Origin: Bifidobacteriaceae bacterium NR021
Lineage (GTDB): Bacteria > Actinomycetota > Actinomycetes > Actinomycetales > Bifidobacteriaceae
Direction: 5' to 3'
Assembly (NCBI GenBank): GCA_003585845.1
Contig: NQOP01000001.1
Location: 612,974-621,145 of the forward strand
DNA length: 8,172 nt
Shown here: positions 1 through 8,172 of the stretch, piece by piece
Layout: every line of letters begins with the position of its first letter
How positions within the stretch are numbered: the stretch's first letter is position 1
The notes under the pieces: generated by a model
The model's database searches: none
Seen by the model: only the letters and a program-made list of their open reading frames with translations
What the model was told of the DNA's origin: nothing
Program-made: the position numbers and the translations under genes

Positions 1-642
1 AAAGAACGTGAGCACGTGCGTAATAATGCTAAGCAGCTTAAGGAATCTATTATTGCAGAAGCTGAAAGCTTAAAAGATTCAAAAGATTGGCGTGAAACTT
101 CTATGAAGTTCAATGCTTTAATGGATCGTTGGAAGAAAGCTGGCAATGCTGGTCGCCAGCACGATGATGCTTTGTGGGCTAAGTTCCGCGAAGCTGCTGA
201 TGCTTTCTATCATGCTCGTCAAAATGACCGTGAAAAGGTTAATGCTGGAGAACACGAAAATCTTGCTAAGAAGGAAGCTTTGCTCGTAAAAGCAGAGGCT
301 TTGTTGCCAGTAGAAAATGAAGAAGCTGCTAAGAAAGCTCGTAAGGCTTTGTCTCAGATTCAGGAAGAATGGGATGCTATTGGTTTCGTTCCTCGTGAAG
401 ATATGCGTCGTATTGAGTCTCGCTTAAACGACGTTGATAAAAAGATTAAGGCTGTTGAAGACGCTGCTTGGCGTGAGGCTGATCCTGAAGCTAACGCTCG
501 TAAGTCCAGTTTTGCTTTACAGTTGGAAGCACAACTAGAAGAGCTTAACGCTGCTATTGCTAAGGAAACCGATAATAAGCGTAAAGCTAAGTTGGAAGCT
601 GAAAAGGCTACTAAAGAGCAGTGGTTGAATGCTGTTAAATAA
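1..642 (+). CDS. DUF349 domain-containing protein, 3' part
   Basis: The reading frame is open from the first base, so this is the C-terminal 213 residues of a longer protein; the GTG at position 16 is internal, not a start. It is almost entirely charged alpha-helix. A first DUF349-type repeat spans about residues 28-75, with the family pattern of a Trp near the front, a W-K-x-x-G turn, then L-W-x-x-F-R and a closing helix ending in H-A-R. A second, more diverged copy spans about residues 92-158, with E-E-W-D-x-I-G as its turn. The tail is a Lys/Glu/Ala-rich coiled-coil-like helix. No membrane segment or signal is visible in this part. DUF349 proteins have no settled biochemical function. Every Arg codon seen is CGT or CGC, and Ala is mostly GCT, which suggests high expression. 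The gene ends in TAA and runs convergently toward mrp with a shared terminator. The family call is confident; the role is unknown. Confidence 0.88.
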   Translation, partial: KEREHVRNNAKQLKESIIAEAESLKDSKDWRETSMKFNALMDRWKKAGNAGRQHDDALWAKFREAADAFYHARQNDREKVNAGEHENLAKKEALLVKAEALLPVENEEAAKKARKALSQIQEEWDAIGFVPREDMRRIESRLNDVDKKIKAVEDAAWREADPEANARKSSFALQLEAQLEELNAAIAKETDNKRKAKLEAEKATKEQWLNAVK

Positions 643-662
643 TTAGTTTTATAACTAACTAA

Positions 663-706
663 AAGTATGGGGTCGCTTGATTTTAAGCAACCCCATACTT
701 ATTTTT
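663..706. terminator. Bidirectional intrinsic terminator between convergent genes
   Basis: Two 16-base arms (663-678 and 685-700) pair around a 6-base loop, GATTTT. The core is GGGGT/ACCCC. On the plus strand there is a single C-A mismatch (674 with 689), which becomes a G-U wobble on the minus strand, so the minus-strand stem is unbroken. The plus strand continues with A then five Ts (702-706). The minus strand continues with a less pure U-rich tail, TTAGTTAGTTAT. It lies 20 bases after the DUF349 stop and 27 bases or more after the mrp stop, so it most likely ends transcription from both sides. Confidence 0.85.
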
Positions 707-732
707 CGGCTGTATTTTAAGCTTTATTTGCT

Positions 733-1860
733 TTAAGAGTTTTTTATTAAAGATTTAGCTAAATGAATAAAAGTATTAGCTAAATTAGAATCTGCCAATT
801 TTCCATCTTCGGTTAAAACAGCAGGTCGCCCTGCTTCACCAGTTTCTCTAAGCGCAGGATCTAAAGGAAGTTGAGCTAAAAGAGGCACATTAGTGTCAAG
901 AGCGTTACAAAGCTGTTCGCTTACTCTCTTTCCTCCTCCTGAACCAAATAATTCTAAGCGCTCGCCGTTATTATCAAACCAGCTCATATTCTCAACAACT
1001 CCGCGAACTTTTACAGGAATTTGCAAAGCCATAAGACCTGACCTAACTGCTACATCTGATGCGCTAGGCTGTGGAGTTGTTACTACAACAAGCTCTACGT
1101 TTGGTAAGGATTGCGCTACAGCTAATGCCATATCTCCTGTGCCTGGAGCTAAATCAAGAAGTAAAACATCAGGGTTGCCCCACCAAACATCTGAAAGAAA
1201 CTGTTCTAAAGAACGTTGTAATCGTGGTCCTCTCCACAAAATAGCACGATCAGTTCCAGCAAACATTCCAATAGAAATAAGCTTTACTCCCCAAGCAACT
1301 ACAGGCATAAGCATTCCGTTTAAATTTGTTGGTTGAGAATTAACTCCAAACATTCGCGGTAAAGAAAAGCCGTAAATATCGGCATCAATAGCTGCAGTAT
1401 CGTAACCTAATGCTGCAAAAGTTGCAGCTAAATTAGCAGTTATAGAAGATTTTCCAACTCCGCCTTTCCCAGAAGCTATAGCAAAAATTCTCGTGCGAGT
1501 GCCAGCTTTATTAAATGGATTTTCTTTGCGTTCAGCTTTTAAATCTGCAACCAACTTTTCTAATTTAGTTTTACTCATTGCAGTAGCGTTAACGTGCGGT
1601 ATGAGTATTGCTTGAGGATATTTAGATATAGCTTCTTGAACTCGTCCTGTAATTACTTCTGCAAGAGGGCAATTTGGCACAGTAAGTTCAAGATTTATCT
1701 CTACGTCATAAGCAAACTTTGTTGCATCAATGGTTTCAGCTTTTTTTATCACATGCACTCCGGTTACCATATTTAATTCGGTAACAGAGCGACCTAATTC
1801 TGGATCAATAACGCTACCCAGCAAATCGTAAACTTGTTTTTCGAGTTCACTTGTATTCAT
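733..1860 (-). CDS. mrp: Mrp/ApbC/NBP35-family P-loop ATPase (Fe-S cluster carrier)
   Basis: The product is 375 residues, a normal length for two-domain Mrp proteins. Residues 1-90 form a MIP18/DUF59 domain with a conserved I-D-P-E-L-G near residue 20 and the family Cys at 64 (V-P-N-C-P). Residues 125-370 form the ParA/MinD-like ATPase. It has a deviant Walker A, GKGGVGKS at 131-138; the D-A-D-I-Y-G motif at 159-164; L-L-L-D-L-A-P-G-T-G-D at 233-243; and the family block T-T-P-Q near 261. Known relatives bind and transfer iron-sulfur clusters in the cytosol. The segment after N-M-S (291-293), where many relatives have a CxxC, has no Cys here; only Cys64 and Cys318 remain, so cluster binding may differ. 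The ATG start agrees with the usual family N-terminus and follows the ligA stop by 3 bases, implying co-transcription and probably translational coupling. The family call is firm; the Fe-S role is inferred. Confidence 0.93.
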   Translation of the reverse strand: MNTSELEKQVYDLLGSVIDPELGRSVTELNMVTGVHVIKKAETIDATKFAYDVEINLELTVPNCPLAEVITGRVQEAISKYPQAILIPHVNATAMSKTKLEKLVADLKAERKENPFNKAGTRTRIFAIASGKGGVGKSSITANLAATFAALGYDTAAIDADIYGFSLPRMFGVNSQPTNLNGMLMPVVAWGVKLISIGMFAGTDRAILWRGPRLQRSLEQFLSDVWWGNPDVLLLDLAPGTGDMALAVAQSLPNVELVVVTTPQPSASDVAVRSGLMALQIPVKVRGVVENMSWFDNNGERLELFGSGGGKRVSEQLCNALDTNVPLLAQLPLDPALRETGEAGRPAVLTEDGKLADSNLANTFIHLAKSLIKNS

Positions 1861-1863
1861 GCG

Positions 1864-4653
<2,790 letters not shown>

Positions 4654-4690
4654 TCATCTGTTGCTTTATATAGATTATGTCACTTACCAG

Positions 4691-7600
4691 TTACGCATTT
4701 AATGAACGTAAGAACTGTGATTGTACTGCACCTTCACAATCGTCATTCAGTGACATTCGAATATGCGCTACACACAAAGTTCTTGCAATTACAAACATTC
4801 CATCGTCAACAGTTAGCTTTGCAGCTTTTCCAATAATATGATTTGCTTCAATATTAGGCCAGACAGGAATATCGTCACTCATAAAGCAATGTCTAACATC
4901 ATCCATACTAGTAGGAGCTTTATAACACTGCGAGCGCATTCGTGATAATAACTCTTCTAGTTCCATTTGTAGCGGTTCTATTCTTCCTGGAGCTAAATAG
5001 TCTGCCATTCGGTAAGCGCTTGCTGCCAGAGTGAACTTGTCTTGCATCCAAGCTGCATAAGCTAATCTATAGTATGCGAATGCTGCGTCGTCTTTGTCTA
5101 ATGCGACTCGAAGTGCGTTTAGACATGCTGCTACTGTTGACGTCCAATCTTCTTGTTGCGATAACGCTGCTGCAAGTCGCAAATGCGATAATGCGTATGT
5201 TGGAGCGTATGAAACCATTGTGTTTAAATGTTTTAACGCCGCATCATATTGATGTAGTTGTGAGAGCAAATCTGCTAATTCCATGTGGGCGTAGAATAAT
5301 CCGTCTGGAATAAGTAGTGTTTGCTCGTCTGGTGTTGCGAATAATCGGTTGTACACTACTCGTTCTGCATATGAATTAAAGTAACGTGGCACAGCATTAT
5401 CTATTGCGAACATGGTGTCAAATTTTGCAATATTGTTCTCATAAGATTCTAATGCTTGTTTAATGTCGCCCTCTATGAGTTGTTCTTGGGCGTGTATGCG
5501 CATATCTCTTATATTTTGAGATGCTTTGAAATGAAGTTCCGGTATTGTAGTTTCGTCAATAAGTGAACGAGTTACTATATCTGCTTGGTTGTTAAGCTCT
5601 GGGTCGCCAATTTGTTCGATGATATTCATTGCTTCACGAGCTTTTTCAGCTGTTGTTAGCAATGGTTGTGAAGCAATATGATGAAAATCTGCGACTGCTT
5701 GCTGTAATAAGTCTTCTCGTTGTATAGAAAGACCTTTAGCATGTTCTGTTCCGAGTATTTCTTCTTGTTCTTCGTTAAATAGTGCGTCTGAAAATTCTGG
5801 CTCTTCCTGTGCGCCGTTAGGCGAGAAGCAAGTGTCATGCAAATCGAATGATGGTTCTACAGTGTTAAGCTTGCAATTTTCGTTTAAGCTTATACGCGCG
5901 TTAGATTTTTTGTAGAATTCTATAGGATTTTGTAATCCGTGCGAGCGAATATGTTTTACGAAATTGTCACGTTCGAAAGTGACGGTCATTAAAGTTCGCA
6001 CTTCTGGCGGTTCGCTAAATGCTGCTAAAGGATTTGTGTTATTTGCGTTGTTTTCATTGTTTCCAACTTCCATCGCGCTTGTTAAATCATCACTATGCTC
6101 ATCTACTAATGATTGCGCAGCTTCTACAACATCAGCAAACGGTAGGTGTTGCAAATCTTGCAACTTAGAAGGGTCGCCATGAATGTCTCCATCTTTTGGC
6201 TCACCTTTTTCGTGCGTACTATTGTTATCAATTCTATTTAGTGCTCTTAGCGTACGATTTAGTAGATTGCTAATAGCGCTATCTTGTGCAGCAACCATTT
6301 CTTCTAAACCTATAGAGTCAAGTCTAATAGAAACTTGCTGTATTTTATCGCTAATACCAAAAGCGAGAGTTGCAAGCATAATTCCAATTCTCAAATTGTA
6401 ATTTACTGAAATATTGGACTTTTCGCTATCGCTATACTCATGCCACTTATTTTTATGAGTATCGTAGATACTTCTTGGCATCAGTGATGATCCTGTTGCT
6501 GTAAAAGCTAATGCAACTTTCCCATCTCCTAAATTAGAGCGAAAATCTGCATCAAAACGGAACGGTAAATACAAGCTACGAATAAGTTCAGCTAAAGATT
6601 GGCGATACAACCACTCTCCTGCTTCAGTCTGTTTTAAATACGATGCAGACTGTTGGCACTTGCGAGCTTTGCGCCATAAATGCATTAATGGGCGAATACA
6701 GTCATCTTGCGTAGGATCTCCGAAACTTTGCATTCCTAAATCTTCGCTAGCAATAAAAGCTGGATCTTCAATAAATGAGTTATCGATAGCACAAATGCGC
6801 TCGCAAGTAATATTATCTTCTAAACTTTTACCACCTTGCGATGCGTTTGCTTGAATGCATTGATAAATTGCTTGTAGTCTGTTTAATGCACCTTCAATGC
6901 GCAACACTTTCAAAGCTGCAGAAGGCTCTAATGAATCATCCCAAATCAAGTAATGTGCTGAAGTTTTCTGTGCAGGTTGTAAGTGTAATCTTTCCGCTGC
7001 ATGAACTGCTTCTAGACTGTGAGTTTGCTCTAATGCTCCAACGTCGCGCATGACGCGTTCGTAGTATTCTTCCAAACCGGAAACTCTAAAACCTTCTTTG
7101 CGCGCAGTTTTAATATCGGAAACGCTTCTTCTTATTGCGCCAAGAGGAGCTTCTGTATGCAAGCGGTGTAATACGTGAAAATATCCAAAACCAACTAATG
7201 ATTGGTGTAAATCTGGCACAAAAAAAGTCGCAAAAAATACTGTAGCAATAGCGTCTTCATATGAAAGATTGCATCTAAAATCGTCACTCAACGATAAGCG
7301 TGTGCCTTCAATAGTATATTTTTTATGCTTTCCATTGTTTAAGCAAATCCATGAAGCAACTTGATGCAAGCCATCATCTAAAGAAACTTGCATAACAACA
7401 TCGCCATAGACAAAAGGCTTATCGTTAATGTTTTGTTTTGCGTATGAGCTTGAAGTATTCTTATTTACTTTCTTTTTTCGTAAATTTTTAAATACGTTTT
7501 GTAGTTGTTTTGTAAAGTTATGTGATGCTTGTATTTGCTTAGATCCATAGAATCTAGTTTTGTTATATAGATTAAAAGCCCCTTGCTCAATAAATGACAA

Positions 7601-7942
7601 CTGTGGTATGCGCTCAATTGCTTCTACAGGAGTTACTTTATCTCCTGTGTAAACTCTCCCATCTTTGTCTGCGATTGCAAGTTGACGAAAATGTTTTCCA
7701 TCATCTTTGCATAAACCTAGCGCAATTCCAAATAGTTTCCCAGGGATTTTAAACCAAGCTAGTTGGGTATTTGCTGGAAGTCCTGGAAAATCACGAAAAA
7801 TACGGTGCTTAGAAAAAGTAGGAATGGAAGTAATTTCGCCTTGTTGCCATAAGGAATCAATAGCGTCTGACATGATTGACATACGATCTTCTTTAGAGTG
7901 TGTCTGCTCGGTAGATTGCACGTCTTCAGCCATAATCCCCAT
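4691..7942 (-). CDS. Large TPR-repeat protein of unknown function
   Basis: This is a 1083-residue protein whose family I do not recognise. No signal peptide or convincing membrane segment is visible, so it is probably cytosolic. The clearest feature is three tandem tetratricopeptide repeats at about 883-916, 917-951 and 953-986, with typical helix patterns such as A-D-L-L at 890-893 and a Pro at repeat ends (A-P-T near 913, A-P-G near 984). A weaker repeat may sit at about 810-845. Residues 25-570 look like one or more folded domains with no motif I can assign. Residues 570-645 are polar and Asn-rich (N-N-E-N-N-A-N-N near 628), a likely linker. An acidic stretch follows at 710-730. TPRs mediate protein-protein contacts, so a scaffold role is possible but unproven. 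The start is uncertain: ATGs at 7942, 7933, 7882 and 7873 are all in frame, and the one at 7882 has a fair AGAAGA site 4 bases upstream. It is the first gene of the probable operon with ligA and mrp. Confidence 0.85.
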   Translation of the reverse strand: MGIMAEDVQSTEQTHSKEDRMSIMSDAIDSLWQQGEITSIPTFSKHRIFRDFPGLPANTQLAWFKIPGKLFGIALGLCKDDGKHFRQLAIADKDGRVYTGDKVTPVEAIERIPQLSFIEQGAFNLYNKTRFYGSKQIQASHNFTKQLQNVFKNLRKKKVNKNTSSSYAKQNINDKPFVYGDVVMQVSLDDGLHQVASWICLNNGKHKKYTIEGTRLSLSDDFRCNLSYEDAIATVFFATFFVPDLHQSLVGFGYFHVLHRLHTEAPLGAIRRSVSDIKTARKEGFRVSGLEEYYERVMRDVGALEQTHSLEAVHAAERLHLQPAQKTSAHYLIWDDSLEPSAALKVLRIEGALNRLQAIYQCIQANASQGGKSLEDNITCERICAIDNSFIEDPAFIASEDLGMQSFGDPTQDDCIRPLMHLWRKARKCQQSASYLKQTEAGEWLYRQSLAELIRSLYLPFRFDADFRSNLGDGKVALAFTATGSSLMPRSIYDTHKNKWHEYSDSEKSNISVNYNLRIGIMLATLAFGISDKIQQVSIRLDSIGLEEMVAAQDSAISNLLNRTLRALNRIDNNSTHEKGEPKDGDIHGDPSKLQDLQHLPFADVVEAAQSLVDEHSDDLTSAMEVGNNENNANNTNPLAAFSEPPEVRTLMTVTFERDNFVKHIRSHGLQNPIEFYKKSNARISLNENCKLNTVEPSFDLHDTCFSPNGAQEEPEFSDALFNEEQEEILGTEHAKGLSIQREDLLQQAVADFHHIASQPLLTTAEKAREAMNIIEQIGDPELNNQADIVTRSLIDETTIPELHFKASQNIRDMRIHAQEQLIEGDIKQALESYENNIAKFDTMFAIDNAVPRYFNSYAERVVYNRLFATPDEQTLLIPDGLFYAHMELADLLSQLHQYDAALKHLNTMVSYAPTYALSHLRLAAALSQQEDWTSTVAACLNALRVALDKDDAAFAYYRLAYAAWMQDKFTLAASAYRMADYLAPGRIEPLQMELEELLSRMRSQCYKAPTSMDDVRHCFMSDDIPVWPNIEANHIIGKAAKLTVDDGMFVIARTLCVAHIRMSLNDDCEGAVQSQFLRSLNA

Positions 7943-8032
7943 TCTTTCAAGTCGTTGACATAATGCAAGTTGCGTTCGTAAGCATTCAGCATTTAATCTT
8001 ATGCGCTGACTGCACTCGTCACATCATAGTTC

Positions 8033-8051
8033 AGTATATAAGTAGTATATA
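8033..8051. repeat. Short direct repeat AGTATATA, 11-base period
   Basis: AGTATATA occurs at 8033-8040 and again at 8044-8051, one helical turn apart. On the minus strand these read TATATACT, each containing a -10-like TATACT. It may be a tandem pair of -10 elements or chance in AT-rich DNA. Confidence 0.5.
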
Positions 8052-8075
8052 GGAAACGCATGTTCGATGTGTGAA
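8044..8075 (-). promoter_or_regulatory. Candidate promoter for the TPR-ligA-mrp unit
   Basis: On the minus strand TTCACA (8075-8070) is followed after 18 bases by TATATA (8051-8046), a weak sigma-70-like pair. A second TATACT lies 11 bases further downstream (8038-8033) without a good -35. Transcription from here would give a leader of about 90-100 bases to the ATG at 7942. The -35 match is poor and read-through from the tRNA gene is an alternative source of transcript. Confidence 0.3.
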
Positions 8076-8107
8076 TGTTGCAGAATTGTGGATATTTTAT
8101 TTTCAAA

Positions 8108-8172
8108 TGGAGCGGACAACGGGACTCGAACCCGCGGTCTCAACCTTGGCAAGGTTGCGCTTTACCAACTAA
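8108..8172 (-). tRNA. tRNA-Gly(GCC), 5' end beyond the window
   Basis: Reading the minus strand, the D-loop (AGTTGGTA) is followed by an anticodon arm CAACC-TTGCCAA-GGTTG with anticodon GCC, which reads glycine codons GGC and GGT. The T-arm is GCGGG-TTCGAGT-CCCGT. The acceptor 3' strand TGTCCGC is followed by discriminator T and an encoded CCA (8108-8110). About 10-12 bases at the 5' end, the other acceptor strand and the start of the D-arm, lie past position 8172. The gene is in the same direction as the TPR gene and 165 bases upstream of its first ATG. Confidence 0.95.

Noticed and set aside
643..662. Small inverted repeat TTAGTT-TTAT-AACTAA after the DUF349 stop
   Set aside because: It is a 6-pair all-AT-rich hairpin too weak to act alone; it probably just contributes the U-rich tail of the minus-strand terminator.
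893..1336. Plus-strand 147-codon frame opposite mrp
   Set aside because: It is antisense to a clearly coding, motif-rich mrp gene; its translation is Ser/Thr/Pro-rich with no recognisable domain, as expected of a shadow frame.
5656..5838. Minus-strand 60-codon frame inside the TPR gene
   Set aside because: It is an out-of-frame shadow rich in Lys, Asn and Tyr, lying within a continuous reading frame that is itself supported.
7759..7992. A 77-codon minus-strand frame beginning at an ATG upstream of the TPR gene
   Set aside because: Most of it overlaps the TPR gene out of frame, its translation ends in a low-complexity hydrophobic run, and no convincing ribosome site or family resemblance is seen.

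Overview
The window looks like a chromosomal housekeeping stretch from a low-GC member of the Bifidobacteriaceae, with Gardnerella as the best guess. Three things point there. The base composition is AT-rich by eye. The NAD-dependent DNA ligase is unusually long (924 residues) and carries large inserts after its zinc finger, of a kind I recall from bifidobacterial ligases. The window also holds a DUF349 protein and an Mrp-type ATPase of actinobacterial appearance. The genus assignment is inference from memory, not a database match.

Layout, left to right: (1) positions 1-642, plus strand: the 3' part of a DUF349-domain protein whose beginning lies outside the window. (2) 643-732: a convergent intergenic gap holding one strong hairpin terminator that can serve both strands. 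(3) 733-1860, minus: an Mrp/ApbC/NBP35-family P-loop ATPase with an N-terminal MIP18/DUF59 domain. (4) 1864-4638, minus: ligA, whose stop codon is only 3 bases before the mrp start. (5) 4691-7942, minus: a 1083-residue cytosolic-looking protein of unknown function with C-terminal tetratricopeptide repeats, 52 bases upstream of ligA. (6) 7943-8107: a leader or intergenic region with a possible promoter. (7) 8108-8172, minus: most of a tRNA-Gly(GCC) gene, whose 5' end is cut by the window edge.

The three minus-strand protein genes are close together and probably form one transcription unit (TPR protein, ligA, mrp) ending at the bidirectional terminator. LigA seals nicks during replication and repair. 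Mrp is expected to carry or load iron-sulfur clusters. The role of the TPR protein is not known from its sequence. There is no sign of a mobile element, CRISPR array, phage or defence island. The most interesting items are a QxxLF sliding-clamp-like motif in the acidic N-terminal extension of LigA, the two inserts in the LigA HhH region, the lack of the usual C-terminal CxxC in Mrp, and the large uncharacterised TPR protein.
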